Numbered from the stretch's first letter, positions 45,861 to 55,336 are shown. The stretch: DNA of 64,000 nt from Christensenellaceae bacterium OttesenSCG-928-K19 (GCA_030266015.1 JAJDHD010000006.1:1-64000), one strand, 5' to 3'. Notes: generated by a model not told the origin, from the sequence alone. Numbers and translations: made by a program.

Positions 45861-47618
45861 ATGAAACTTAAACTTAGATTGACCACATTTGTGCTCCTCG
45901 TTGTCTTTTTTTGCATACAAATGCCTGTGTTCGCCGCCGGACTACCGTGGCAGAACAGCGATCTTTCCGGCAATACTGTAATTATCCATACAAACGATTC
46001 TCACGGGCATGTAGATGACAACATGGGATTTGCAGCGATAAGCGCGCTCAAACAAGAGTATGAAGACGCAGGGGCTGCCGTATTGTTACTTGACGCAGGT
46101 GATACCTTCCATGGTATGCCCACTGCCACCCTTACAGAGGGCAGGGACATCGTCCCTTTGTTAAACGAACTCGGATACGCGGCCACAACCCCTGGAAACC
46201 ATGATTTTAATTACGGTTACAAGCATTTGGCCGAGCTTGCCGATATGCTTGATTTCCCGATCATCTCAGCCAATATCCTTCTGAATGGCGAATTGATGTT
46301 TGAGCCAAATATCATAATTGAGAAAAACGGAGTCAGGTTTGGCGTTTTCGGGCTAACCACACCGGATACCGATTTCCAGACAAGCCCGCAGCATATGGAA
46401 GGCGTCTCCTTTGATGCCCCTGCCAAGGCCGCAACAGAACAAGTTGACCTCTTACAGGAGCAAGGAGTTGATTATATCATTGCGCTGACGCATATTGGCG
46501 TGGATCACACCAGCGAATATACAACCGACCGCCTTGCCGCCGAGGTAAAGGGTATCGATATCATTATCGATGGACACAGTCACACACAAATGCAGGATGG
46601 TCTTGCTGTTGATTCCTACACCACGCTTGAGCCCCACGGTGATACACTGATCGCTTCCACTGGAGCACATATTGAAAATATTGGCGTAATCACGTTTCCA
46701 GCGGAGGGCAAAATCACCGCAAAACTTTATAATGAAGAAGATTTCCCTGATCAGGACAGTACTGTTATAGATTTGGTCGATGAGATCAAATCTCGTCAAA
46801 GCCCCGAGCTTCAAGCAGTCATTGGTTACACCCCCGTGAACCTAAACGGCGAACGCGAGGATGTACGCACCAGCGAGACAAACCTTGGCGATCTCTCTGC
46901 CGATTCCCTCCTAGACGCAACCGGGGCTGATCTTTCCTTTATGAACGGAGGCAACATCCGCGCCACCATAGCTCAAGGAGACATCACGCGCGAAGATATT
47001 ATTACTGTATTTCCATTTGGAAATTTCATCCTAACAAAGGAAGTTACGGGCAAGACCATCATAGATGCTCTTGAATTGAGTGTATCCGGTTACCCCGGCG
47101 AGTTTGGCGGATTCTTACAGGTAGCTGGTATATCTTTTCAATTTGACCCAAATCAACCAAAAGGAAGCCGCATATTTGACGTACAAATAAATGGGGATGA
47201 AATAAACCCTGACGATTCCTATGTTCTTGCAACAAACGACTATCTGGCAGCCGGCGGCGACGGTTATACCATGCTGGCAGATGCACCAGAAATCAGCTAT
47301 TATTCTTCGCTGGAGGAAGTTTTTACCAGCTACCTCCAAAAAATCGCTGAATTTCCCGCCAGCACACAAGGGCGAATCACAATGGGAGCAAACGCATCAA
47401 ATTCTACGGAAGAGCAGACAGATGCTGCTGATACGGAAGCAACAATTGCTGATGCAGGCACTTACACCGTTCAAAAAGGAGATTCCCTCTGGGCAATTGC
47501 AAAAAGCCAGCTTGGCGACGCATACCGCTGGCCCGAAATCTACCAGCTTAATAAAGAGCAAATTGCCGACCCTGACTTAATCGACATCGGCTGGCAGTTG
47601 GAACTGCCAGCAGCTTAG
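45861..47618 (+). CDS. Secreted 5'-nucleotidase / metallophosphoesterase with C-terminal LysM domain
   Basis: 585 residues. The signal peptide is LRLTTFVLLVVFFCIQMPVFA. The metallophosphoesterase domain (about 35-265) shows VIIHTNDSHGHVDDN, LLDAGDTFHG, TPGNHDFNYG, ALTHIGVDH and DGHSHT, all metal ligands. The 5_nucleotid_C domain (about 310-500) has FMNGGNIRATIAQGDITRED and ATNDYLAAGGDGY. A LysM (about 535-584, YTVQKGDSLWAIAKSQLGDA) would hold it on peptidoglycan. Hydrolyses external nucleotides or cyclic nucleotides, feeding salvage. Confidence 0.93.
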   Translation: MKLKLRLTTFVLLVVFFCIQMPVFAAGLPWQNSDLSGNTVIIHTNDSHGHVDDNMGFAAISALKQEYEDAGAAVLLLDAGDTFHGMPTATLTEGRDIVPLLNELGYAATTPGNHDFNYGYKHLAELADMLDFPIISANILLNGELMFEPNIIIEKNGVRFGVFGLTTPDTDFQTSPQHMEGVSFDAPAKAATEQVDLLQEQGVDYIIALTHIGVDHTSEYTTDRLAAEVKGIDIIIDGHSHTQMQDGLAVDSYTTLEPHGDTLIASTGAHIENIGVITFPAEGKITAKLYNEEDFPDQDSTVIDLVDEIKSRQSPELQAVIGYTPVNLNGEREDVRTSETNLGDLSADSLLDATGADLSFMNGGNIRATIAQGDITREDIITVFPFGNFILTKEVTGKTIIDALELSVSGYPGEFGGFLQVAGISFQFDPNQPKGSRIFDVQINGDEINPDDSYVLATNDYLAAGGDGYTMLADAPEISYYSSLEEVFTSYLQKIAEFPASTQGRITMGANASNSTEEQTDAADTEATIADAGTYTVQKGDSLWAIAKSQLGDAYRWPEIYQLNKEQIADPDLIDIGWQLELPAA

Positions 47619-47642
47619 GCTTACAACAAGAAAGGAGCCATT

Positions 47643-48176
47643 ATGAACATTTGGCATGAACTATCCGATGACAGGATAAAAAGTGACAACTTTATAAGTG
47701 TTATCGAAATCCAAAAAGGTGGAAAATCAAAATATGAGCTTGACAAGGACACAGGCTTTTTGAAGCTGGATCGCGTATTATTTACCTCCACGGTTTATCC
47801 TGCTAATTACGGCTTCATCCCACGCACATATGCCGAGGATAACGACCCATTAGACGTACTTGTAATCTGCTCTGAGCCAATTATTCCGTTAACGCTGGTT
47901 CAATGCTACCCTATTGGTGTTATCATCATGACGGACGATGAGCAACAGGATGAAAAAATAATCGCCATACCGTTTGGCGATCCAATGTATAACGGATATC
48001 GCGACGTGACTGCATTACCCAGCCATGTGCTAGATGAAATGACACACTTTTTCGAAGTATACAAAATGTTGGAGCATAAAAAAACGACCGTGCACGAAGT
48101 GCGCGGCCGTGATGATGCCATAAAGGTTATCGACAAGTGCATCGGGCGTTACCACGACTACTTCCCGGGACTGTAA
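47643..48176 (+). CDS. ppa: Inorganic pyrophosphatase, family I
   Basis: 177 residues, hexameric soluble type. It shows KYELDKDTGFLKLDRVLFTS then YPANYGFIPRTYAEDNDPLDVLV, the signature with three metal-binding Asp. The later ITALPSH-type segment DVTALPSHVLDEMTHFFEVYK and KVIDKCIGRYHDYF complete it. Hydrolyses PPi, pulling nucleotide and amino-acyl reactions forward. It starts 24 bases after the nucleotidase, with AAGGAG. Confidence 0.94.
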   Translation: MNIWHELSDDRIKSDNFISVIEIQKGGKSKYELDKDTGFLKLDRVLFTSTVYPANYGFIPRTYAEDNDPLDVLVICSEPIIPLTLVQCYPIGVIIMTDDEQQDEKIIAIPFGDPMYNGYRDVTALPSHVLDEMTHFFEVYKMLEHKKTTVHEVRGRDDAIKVIDKCIGRYHDYFPGL

Positions 48177-48181
48177 TCTGG

Positions 48182-49321
48182 TTATTCCCCAAAAACGGCA
48201 GCTGCCGTTTCCATGCGTTGCGTAACAGGAACGGAAAACGGACAACGGCCCTCGCAGCTTCCGCACCTGATGCAATCTGATCCATGGGCCTTGAGCGAAG
48301 AATAATGCTGCACAATGCTCTTTGGAATGTTGTTTTTATCCAGTAATGCAATATCAAGATAGCGATTTACCGAAGCTATATCAATATCCACCGGGCAAGG
48401 CAGGCAGTGGTTGCAATAAACACAGCTGCCTTGGAAGTTCCCTTCCGTGTTGCTGATGATTTCAGAGTAATCTTTCTCTTCATCGTTCAAATCAAAATAT
48501 GACACAGCATGGCGCACTTCTTCGGCAGACTTACAACCCAGCAACGTGCTCACCACCGCCGGACGCTCCAGCGCGTAGTGAATGCACTGCCCTACGCTAA
48601 GCGCATCACCAAAAGGTGAATGTTCCTTTGACAGCAGCTTTCCCGCGCCCAACGTCTTCATCACAGAAATGGACACCCCCTGCCGCTCGCACGCCTGGTA
48701 TAGCGCTGCGCGCGCAGGCTCAATCCCGGAAGCGCTCGCTACAGATTCCACCATATCATCCAATATCATATCCGCGCCCATCATGTCAAAAGCCGGATTA
48801 ATGCTGAACATTAATAGGTCGATCTCCCCTGTTTCCACAATCCTGCGCGCCGTGACAGGGTTGTGCGAGCTTGCACCCAGCCTGCGAACCACTCCCTGCC
48901 GCTTCAAATCCTGCGCGTAGCGCAAAATCTCTGTTTCAAACACATCTTTAAAGTTTTCTTCTGTATCAATAAAAAACAGCATCCCAAAATCGATATAATC
49001 CGTATCAAGATGGCGAAGCAGATTTTCAAAATAACGCTTAACGGTGTCAAGATCACGGCTGATATCATATTGCTCATTGATATCGGTGGAGCAAATATGC
49101 CCCTGTATCAAAAATTTTTCCCTGTTCCCGGCAATGGCCCGCCCAATATTTTTACGCACCTCATCGCCCGGCATAAACAAATCCATCATATTAATGCCTT
49201 GCTTCATCGCCTCGTGGATCGTTTCTTCCACCGTTTCATACGGTTTGCCATCCAAATGTTCCGTGCCAAGCCCAATCACACTTGCCTTCCATCCGGTATC
49301 AGCAATTTCCCTATATTCCAT
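48182..49321 (-). CDS. Aldo/keto reductase with C-terminal ferredoxin-like [4Fe-4S] domain
   Basis: About 379 residues from the ATG at 49321 (GGAGGG upstream). The barrel domain begins MEYREIADTGWKASVIGLGT with NMMDLFMPGDEVRKNIGRAI. The catalytic tetrad is degenerate: the usual Asp-Tyr site reads MDLFMP and the Lys/His positions are unclear (SSHNPVTARR). The C-terminal part (about 305-360) has two cysteine clusters, CVYCNHCLPCPVDID and CIRCGSCEGRCPF, for iron-sulfur binding. Such proteins are common in anaerobes; their substrates are unknown. Next to an MFS permease gene. Confidence 0.85.
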   Translation of the reverse strand: MEYREIADTGWKASVIGLGTEHLDGKPYETVEETIHEAMKQGINMMDLFMPGDEVRKNIGRAIAGNREKFLIQGHICSTDINEQYDISRDLDTVKRYFENLLRHLDTDYIDFGMLFFIDTEENFKDVFETEILRYAQDLKRQGVVRRLGASSHNPVTARRIVETGEIDLLMFSINPAFDMMGADMILDDMVESVASASGIEPARAALYQACERQGVSISVMKTLGAGKLLSKEHSPFGDALSVGQCIHYALERPAVVSTLLGCKSAEEVRHAVSYFDLNDEEKDYSEIISNTEGNFQGSCVYCNHCLPCPVDIDIASVNRYLDIALLDKNNIPKSIVQHYSSLKAHGSDCIRCGSCEGRCPFSVPVTQRMETAAAVFGE

Positions 49322-49340
49322 GTCTTTGCCCTCCTGCCTG

Positions 49341-50588
49341 TTATTGTGTTGCCTCTTTTTTTGCAAGTTTACGCATTACAAGTATTCCAGCTAACATAAT
49401 CAATGGAAATACTATCGCAACCAGCAAGCCAATCTTCAAACCTGCCTGTTCCGCATCATACCCCATTTTCGCCCCCCACGCAAGCACTGTGTCCGAGCGC
49501 TGCGCCACATCTGAAACAATCCCTGTGATCCACGGGCCAAGCGAACATCCAATATCGCCACACATAGCAAGTACACCAAACATAGCAGTCCCTCCCTTAG
49601 GATAACTTGCGGAGGTAAAGCTGAGCATTCCCGGCCACATTAGGCTGACGGAAAGCCCGCAAAGTGCACATCCTATGAGGGAAATGAATGGATTGTGGAA
49701 CAATGTAGCCATCAGGTAGCACGCCACGCACAGCACTGAGCTGCCGATCAGCGCACCTGCAAGATTGATTTTATTTCCTTTAATCCCATATACCGTACGG
49801 CCAATTCCCATAAACACGGCAAACAAACAAGGTCCCAGCAGATCTCCCACAACCTTGGGCACTTGCAGACCTTTTTCCGCAAATAGCGACGCCCATTGTG
49901 ACATCGCCTGCTCTGCCGCGCCGGCACAAATCATCATAAGCATCGCCAAAATAAATATTTTTGCCAGCATCAGCTTTTTGAGGGGAATCCGTTCATGTTC
50001 CTCTACCGTTGGAGCCAGTGGCACTTTACGGAACAAGAAAAAATTATAAAGCGGTATTGCCGCCCACGCTATGGGCAAGACAAACCAAAGTGAAAGGCCA
50101 ATCAGATAAAGCACCAAAGTGGTAACCAGGACAACCAATACCTGTCCCCAGCTATAAAACGAATGCAGCAGGCTCATTGCCGCAGCCTTTGCATCGCCGG
50201 GAATTGCATCCACAATAGGACTAATAAGCACCTCTATCATACCGCCGCCAATGGAATAAATCACTGTGGCGATTAAAATACCCGCATAAGCGTTCCCCAT
50301 TGTATTTGGCAATACACTTAACATAACAAACCCAGTTACGCAAAAAACGTGCGCAATAAGCACTGCCCGCCGGTGACCAATCCTGTCCGCAAATTTTATC
50401 ATGAACATATCTGTCAAAAGCTGCGTGCCAAACCCAACAAGCACCAGCCTGCCCAGCATTTCAAACGAAACATTAAAATCTGTTTGGAAAATAACAAAAA
50501 AAAGCGGTGCCAGGTTGACAATGATCGCTGAAGTTATATACCCCAAATAACAGGCATGTACTGTATTCTTGTATGTATATTGCCTCAT
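49341..50588 (-). CDS. Major facilitator superfamily transporter
   Basis: 415 residues with twelve predicted membrane segments. The A-loop between helices 2 and 3 reads FADRIGHRRAVLIAHVFCV, the MFS signature. The central cytoplasmic loop is RKVPLAPTVEEHERIPLKKL. The overall pattern resembles the sugar-permease-like (FucP/YfkF-like) group. It ends 19 bases before the reductase start and could supply that enzyme's substrate, which is inference. Confidence 0.85.
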   Translation of the reverse strand: MRQYTYKNTVHACYLGYITSAIIVNLAPLFFVIFQTDFNVSFEMLGRLVLVGFGTQLLTDMFMIKFADRIGHRRAVLIAHVFCVTGFVMLSVLPNTMGNAYAGILIATVIYSIGGGMIEVLISPIVDAIPGDAKAAAMSLLHSFYSWGQVLVVLVTTLVLYLIGLSLWFVLPIAWAAIPLYNFFLFRKVPLAPTVEEHERIPLKKLMLAKIFILAMLMMICAGAAEQAMSQWASLFAEKGLQVPKVVGDLLGPCLFAVFMGIGRTVYGIKGNKINLAGALIGSSVLCVACYLMATLFHNPFISLIGCALCGLSVSLMWPGMLSFTSASYPKGGTAMFGVLAMCGDIGCSLGPWITGIVSDVAQRSDTVLAWGAKMGYDAEQAGLKIGLLVAIVFPLIMLAGILVMRKLAKKEATQ

Positions 50589-50622
50589 GTTATTCTCTTC
50601 TGTTTTTTGGCAAATGGAGTAT

Positions 50623-50654
50623 AAAAAAATGAAGCCTCAAAAAACGAAGCTTCA
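50623..50654 (-). terminator. Terminator overlapping the end of the cyclophilin gene
   Basis: The minus strand reads TGAAGC-loop-GCTTCA followed by TTTTTTT. The stem begins inside the ppiB stop region. Confidence 0.75.
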
Positions 50655-51128
50655 CTTTTCTTCTATTGTAACGCTTTCCATAATGATATCTGCAAGTGGT
50701 GCATCATTATAGTCTGTTTTCATATTCGCAATCTCATCCACAACTTCCATGCCCTCTACCACTTTTCCAAAGGCGGCATACTGGCCGTCAAGATGCGGCG
50801 CATCCGCGTGGACGATAAAAAATTGTGAGCCTGCGGAATCCGGATCCATGCTGCGTGCCATGGAAACCACACCCCGTTTATGCGTCAATGGGTTATCCAC
50901 ACCATTTGAGGAAAATTCCCCGATTATTGTATGGCCTGGGCCACCTGTACCATTTCCCTTTGGACAACCACCCTGTATCATAAACCCCTTGATTACCCTG
51001 TGAAATTTCAGCCCGTCATAAAAACCTTCTTTTACCAGCTTCTCAAAATTCGCAACCGTGTTCGGCGCTGCTTTCTCATTCAGCTTAAGCTTAATTACGC
51101 CGCCATCCTGCATTTTGATCACAACCAT
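50652..51128 (-). CDS. ppiB: Cyclophilin-type peptidyl-prolyl isomerase
   Basis: 158 residues, single-domain cytoplasmic cyclophilin without a signal peptide. [21 protein letters not shown] holds the catalytic Arg/Phe set, [22 protein letters not shown] the second half of the active site. Start at the ATG at 51128 with GGAGGTG upstream. Assists folding of prolyl bonds. Confidence 0.95.
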   Translation of the reverse strand: MVVIKMQDGGVIKLKLNEKAAPNTVANFEKLVKEGFYDGLKFHRVIKGFMIQGGCPKGNGTGGPGHTIIGEFSSNGVDNPLTHKRGVVSMARSMDPDSAGSQFFIVHADAPHLDGQYAAFGKVVEGMEVVDEIANMKTDYNDAPLADIIMESVTIEEK

Positions 51129-51218
51129 AAAATCACCTCCCCGGCCTCCACCTTGATATTGGTGAGAACCGTTTGCAAGTGTTTATTATATACCAATTCA
51201 ATTGCACTGTCCAGAAAA

Positions 51219-52391
51219 CTAAACCGTCACCCTTTGCAGCATTCCGTTCATAAAAGCAATTGCCACACCAAAATTCGTAATAGGCACACCTTTTTCCTTC
51301 GCTTTTCCGATTTTTGACATCATATTTTGCCTGTTGATCATGCACGCGCCGCAATGGAGAATCATTTTGTATTGGCCAATATCCTCTGGAAATCCATGTC
51401 CAGAAGTTGTTTCATATTGCAGCGCCCCGCCTACATATTCATCCATCCATCCGGGCAGCTTTTCCCGCGCAATATCACCCTTCATTGCATGGTGGGCGCA
51501 CGATTCCGCAATAAGCACCTTGTCCCCTGGGCACAAGCTGGCTATAGCGCGCGCCCCGTTCATAAATTCCCTTATATCCCCTTTCTGCTTTGCCATCAGC
51601 ATAGAGAATGAAGTAAGCGGAATTGTTTTATCCAGATTATCGTTCACATATTTAAACACTTGCGAATCTGTGATTACCAGCTTAGGCGGGTCAGTCAACT
51701 TTCTTAACATAGGGAGCATATCTTCTGTTTTAACAGACACCACCTTACAACCGTTGTCCAGCAAATCACGCATCACCTGCACCTGTGGCAAAATCAACCT
51801 CCCTTTGGGCGCTTGAACATCCTGTGGCATCACAAGCATCACAACATCACCCTTTTGCACAAGGTTTCCGGTTATGCTTTCGTCCCCGGCATCTGCCACC
51901 TGCTCTGTAATCAGTTTTTTCAGCCTGTCAATCCCCTGCCCTGTTTTTGCGTTAATCAGCACTTCATTTTGTCCCGTGGCTTGCTGTTTTATACTCCTAT
52001 CAAACTGGTTCCACGCAATGATTACAGGAACGTCTTTTTCCCGGAGCAGCTTCATAATTTCTGTTTCAGTTGCAAAGTCCGTGTCCCCACCACGAATGAC
52101 AAAAACGGCAATATCCGTTTTGCCCGCCACTTCCCTTGTTTTTTTAACGCGTGCCCTACCCAGTTCCGACTCATCGTCAAGACCTGCCGTATCAATAAAT
52201 ACCACCGGGCCTATAGGCAAAAGCTCCATCGATTTATAAACAGGGTCTGTCGTTGTGCCGGCAACATCCGACACAAGCGCAATCTCGCTACCCACGATTC
52301 GGTTTATCAAGCTGGATTTTCCAGCGTTTGTTTTTCCAAAAAAAGTAATATGGACGCGGTTTGCCCGCGGTGTATCACTTAATGTTCCCAT
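51219..52391 (-). CDS. hydF: [FeFe]-hydrogenase maturation GTPase HydF
   Basis: 390 residues. The GTPase domain has ITFFGKTNAGKSSLINRIVG (P-loop), DTAGLDDESELG and NQFD in place of NKxD. The dimerisation domain follows, and the C-terminal cluster domain carries the three conserved cysteines: AESCAHHAMKGD and LHCGACMINRQ. HydF is the scaffold that accepts the di-iron subcluster and delivers it to hydrogenase. Starts 15 bases after hydG and shares its transcript. hydE and the hydrogenase genes are not in the window. Confidence 0.95.
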   Translation of the reverse strand: MGTLSDTPRANRVHITFFGKTNAGKSSLINRIVGSEIALVSDVAGTTTDPVYKSMELLPIGPVVFIDTAGLDDESELGRARVKKTREVAGKTDIAVFVIRGGDTDFATETEIMKLLREKDVPVIIAWNQFDRSIKQQATGQNEVLINAKTGQGIDRLKKLITEQVADAGDESITGNLVQKGDVVMLVMPQDVQAPKGRLILPQVQVMRDLLDNGCKVVSVKTEDMLPMLRKLTDPPKLVITDSQVFKYVNDNLDKTIPLTSFSMLMAKQKGDIREFMNGARAIASLCPGDKVLIAESCAHHAMKGDIAREKLPGWMDEYVGGALQYETTSGHGFPEDIGQYKMILHCGACMINRQNMMSKIGKAKEKGVPITNFGVAIAFMNGMLQRVTV

Positions 52392-52406
52392 AATACCCTC
52401 CTACGG

Positions 52407-53813
52407 TTAAAACCGGAAATCCCTTTCGCCTGCCTTGATGCGCGCAATATAATCCATTGCTTTGCCGCGCACCTTGTCGTCCGGAATCCCGCTTATTTGC
52501 TCCGTCACCACTTTGTCCGCCAGCGCTTTGAACTCTTCATCGCCATAATCCTCCGCGTATTCCGTCAATGTCAACAGTGCATTTGCCCCACAAATATTAG
52601 CAATCTGTCCGTTTTTGGCAAGCTTCATAAAACGGTCGCCCGTGCGCCCTTCCCTATAGCAAGCAGTACAAAAGCTTGGAATATAGCCGCTTTTTAAAAG
52701 CTCCTTCGTCATCTCTATCGGTGTCCTATGGTCTTCTATCTCAAACTGTGGCTTTTGCGTACCCATGGTGTAACCACCCACACCTGTCGCGCTGCCCGCG
52801 CTCACTTGTGAGATTCCCAGCTTTATCACGCTGTCCCGGTATTCGCCACCCTCCCGCGTGGAGAGAATCATGCCCGTATATGGCACCGCCATGCGAATGA
52901 TCGCGACGATCTTTTTATAGTCATCATCCGATACCGCGTGCTCAAAATCATTCTTTTTCACATCACCCGCATCGCGTATACGCAACATGGAAATCGTATG
53001 CGGCCCCACGCCGAATTTTGCCTCCAAATGCTCAGCGTGCATGATTTGTCCTACAAGGTCATAATGCCAATCATATAACCCATAAAGCACACCCAGGCCC
53101 ACATCGTCAATTCCCGCCTGCATGGCACGATCATGCGCCGTCGTGTGATATTCATAATTTGCCTTTGGCCCTTTAGGGTGCATATATTCATAAGTTGGCA
53201 AATGATACGTTTCCTGGAACAATATATATGTTCCAATGCCCGCTTCCTTCAGCCGCTTGTAATTTTCTACGGTTGTCGCCGCAATATTGATATTTACGCG
53301 CCGTATGGCGCCATTGTCAAATTTTATAGAATAAATAGTTTTGATACTTTCCAATAGGTATTCCATCGTGTTGTTCTTGGGATCTTCTCCCGTCTCCAGC
53401 GCCAAACGTTTGTGTCCCATTTTCTCCAGCGCACGTACTTCCTGCACAATCTCCTGCTGCGTCAGCTTTTTCCGCTCCATGCAGGATGATGCGTGATATC
53501 CGCAATAACGGCATTCATTTACACAATAATCCGAAAGATAAAGCGGTGCGAACATCACAATACGATTGCCATAGATATGCTGCTTTATTTGCGCGGCAGC
53601 AGCAAACATCTCTTCTTTCAGTTTGCCGTCCTCCACATAGGAGAGCACTGCTGCCTCGGTGTAGGAAAGCCCTTTAAAGGAGCGCGCCTTCTGAATAATC
53701 TCTTTCACATCCTGTTGGTCTTCCGCCCGCTTTTGTGCCTGCCACAATGTCTTCACAATCTCTTCATCATTGATGAATTCTTTTGCCATCTCTGACATTT
53801 TGTCATATTTCAT
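52407..53813 (-). CDS. hydG: [FeFe]-hydrogenase maturase HydG (tyrosine lyase)
   Basis: About 468 residues from the ATG at 53813 (GAGGAGGG upstream). Radical SAM enzyme that splits tyrosine to make CO and cyanide ligands. The N-terminal cluster is YLSDYCVNECRYCGYHASS (CxxxCxxC). The C-terminal dangler cluster motif is SFCTACYREGRTGDRFM. The ALETGEDPKN and STREGGEYRD segments also match HydG and separate it from the related ThiH. It is the first gene after a structured leader and promoter. Confidence 0.95.
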   Translation of the reverse strand: MKYDKMSEMAKEFINDEEIVKTLWQAQKRAEDQQDVKEIIQKARSFKGLSYTEAAVLSYVEDGKLKEEMFAAAAQIKQHIYGNRIVMFAPLYLSDYCVNECRYCGYHASSCMERKKLTQQEIVQEVRALEKMGHKRLALETGEDPKNNTMEYLLESIKTIYSIKFDNGAIRRVNINIAATTVENYKRLKEAGIGTYILFQETYHLPTYEYMHPKGPKANYEYHTTAHDRAMQAGIDDVGLGVLYGLYDWHYDLVGQIMHAEHLEAKFGVGPHTISMLRIRDAGDVKKNDFEHAVSDDDYKKIVAIIRMAVPYTGMILSTREGGEYRDSVIKLGISQVSAGSATGVGGYTMGTQKPQFEIEDHRTPIEMTKELLKSGYIPSFCTACYREGRTGDRFMKLAKNGQIANICGANALLTLTEYAEDYGDEEFKALADKVVTEQISGIPDDKVRGKAMDYIARIKAGERDFRF

Positions 53814-53846
53814 AATACCCTCCTCGTATATGCCTATCCACAAACC

Positions 53847-53937
53847 AAAAAGTGCCGTCCCAAAAGGACAGCACAAAAAATCAACCTCAGATTATGCCAT
53901 CCTCCCGCTCAGATTTCTCCTTGCGGTCAGAAACTAT
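53847..53937 (-). promoter_or_regulatory. Hydrogenase-maturase leader RNA with terminator/antiterminator switch
   Basis: The leader transcript starts near 53937. About 60 bases in lies a terminator: GTGCTGTCC (53874-53866), loop TTTTG, GGACGGCAC, then TTTTT. Upstream, GGATGGCAT (53902-53894) can pair along all nine bases with GTGCTGTCC when G-U pairs are allowed, so it would undo the terminator. Before it TTTCT pairs with AGAAA, and CCGC in that loop can pair with GCGG just downstream (53908-53905), giving a pseudoknot-like fold beside the antiterminator strand. I match it to no riboswitch class I know, and there is no T-box sequence. Confidence 0.65.
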
Positions 53938-53943
53938 ACCTTA

Positions 53944-53972
53944 ATAGTAATATAAACCGTTTCCCGCGTCAA
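53944..53972 (-). promoter_or_regulatory. Promoter of hydG-hydF
   Basis: TTGACG (53967-53972), 17-base spacer, TACTAT (53944-53949) on the minus strand, directly after the hexokinase stop. Confidence 0.7.
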
Positions 53973-53987
53973 TAACCAATATTCATC

Positions 53988-55250
53988 CTACCGGGAAAGC
54001 CCGGCAATCGCACATCCTTTTAAAACGGCATGGTCAATAGAAATAATATCCGGCTCATACCCACGCCCCCGCAAATATGCCATTAATACCTGATGCAGCT
54101 CCTCCTTAAGCCCAGGCATTTTTTCATAGGTTGTCCCTTCTATTGTCATGCAGAGCTTATTGTTGGTTTTAAACGATTTTTCCGCCACAGCCGCCATTTG
54201 CAACGCAGCAACCCGTGCAGCACGCAAAACTATATTTTGCAGCAATTCCCTGGCGTTTTCATCATCCTCATCGCTTAACATATGTTCCGCAATAATACCG
54301 CTTCCATCCATCAGGTATTCCGACACATCACGAGTTGTGAGGTTCGTAATCTCCTTCACTCCCCTTGTGCGAAAAACGCCCTCATCCGCAGCCGTATCCA
54401 GCGTATATTCACAAAGCGCCCCCAGATAAGCACCGCTTGTCATCTTCTCCGCGATCCCTATTTCTGGATGGATTGTGGTAGCGTCATATCCAAAATCTAT
54501 ATCCGAGCGTGGCAGGCGGCTGTAACTACCTGCCTCTGTATTAATTACCATTACCCCATCCTTGGGATACCCGGAAATTTTGCCGATTTTCGCATTGCTT
54601 TCCAAATAGCAACTGTTGCTTCCAGTACCAAGAATTGTGCCTGTAAACGCGCCATACCCATAATTCAATCGCTCTGCCTTGCCTGCAAGCGCTGTTGCCA
54701 CGCTATCATTGATAATGATAACCTTTACACCCGGCACGCCCATTTTTTCCAGCGACTTTTTTATTTCCGCCCCCAACTGTTTCCCTTTCTCACCCTTTAC
54801 CTGAACTTCTTTTGTGATTTCTATAAGCTCGGCGTCTATCTCTGGCGTTGATTTTGCACGATAGGCAAATGACATAACAATCTCTTTTGATTTTGCACAA
54901 TAATGCGCAATGTAACCTGCCAGTGCATCAAAAAACTGCTGGGCGTCCAGGGCTTCTTTCACACCGGGCATAATCTGTCGCTCCAACTTTCCCATCTGGA
55001 AATTGCCCTCATCATCAAAATGCGTAAGGGCTATCCTCAAGTTGGTGCCGCCTGCGTCTATGCAAATCACTTTTTTGTTTTTCTGTACATCTTCGCGCAG
55101 TTGTAAATAGCTAGGAAGCATCAAAAGCGAGCTTTCCTGCCCGTCCAGCCCTTTTTGCATTTCATCCAGATACGTTGCGATTTGCTCTTCTATTTTAATC
55201 GCATTGTATTCCATTCCATGCTTTTGTATGAATTCCTTTGCTTTTGACAT
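53988..55250 (-). CDS. Eukaryotic-type hexokinase
   Basis: About 420 residues from the ATG at 55250 (GAGGGA upstream). It is not a ROK kinase. It belongs to the hexokinase_1/2 fold known mainly from eukaryotes, with phosphate-1 KVICIDAGGTNLRIAL, the sugar loop MSFAYRAKST, catalytic Asp in IIINDSVATALAG, phosphate-2 GTILGTGSNSCYLE, NTEAGSYSRLPRSDIDF and the C-terminal adenosine motif AVLKGCAIAGL. Phosphorylates glucose or another hexose with ATP. Close homologues occur in some gut Clostridia, so this may be an old transfer or a shared ancestral type. Confidence 0.88.
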   Translation of the reverse strand: MSKAKEFIQKHGMEYNAIKIEEQIATYLDEMQKGLDGQESSLLMLPSYLQLREDVQKNKKVICIDAGGTNLRIALTHFDDEGNFQMGKLERQIMPGVKEALDAQQFFDALAGYIAHYCAKSKEIVMSFAYRAKSTPEIDAELIEITKEVQVKGEKGKQLGAEIKKSLEKMGVPGVKVIIINDSVATALAGKAERLNYGYGAFTGTILGTGSNSCYLESNAKIGKISGYPKDGVMVINTEAGSYSRLPRSDIDFGYDATTIHPEIGIAEKMTSGAYLGALCEYTLDTAADEGVFRTRGVKEITNLTTRDVSEYLMDGSGIIAEHMLSDEDDENARELLQNIVLRAARVAALQMAAVAEKSFKTNNKLCMTIEGTTYEKMPGLKEELHQVLMAYLRGRGYEPDIISIDHAVLKGCAIAGLSR

Positions 55251-55299
55251 TTCTATCCCTCGCCATTTCTTTTTGTTATCACCCTTTTGTTTCATTTTA

Positions 55300-55328
55300 A
55301 TTATATAATGCCACTGTGTATTACGCAA
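55300..55328 (-). promoter_or_regulatory. Promoter of the hexokinase gene
   Basis: TTGCGT (55323-55328), 17-base spacer, TATAAT (55300-55305) on the minus strand. It is back-to-back with the promoter of the divergent gene, with only 8 bases between the two -35 boxes. Confidence 0.75.
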
Positions 55329-55336
55329 TTTTTAAT

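Noticed and set aside
53880-53937. T-box or TPP riboswitch before hydG
   Set aside because: HydG uses tyrosine, so a tyrosine T-box was considered, but the conserved GGGTGGNACCGCG is absent. The CTGAG pieces do not fit the TPP core.
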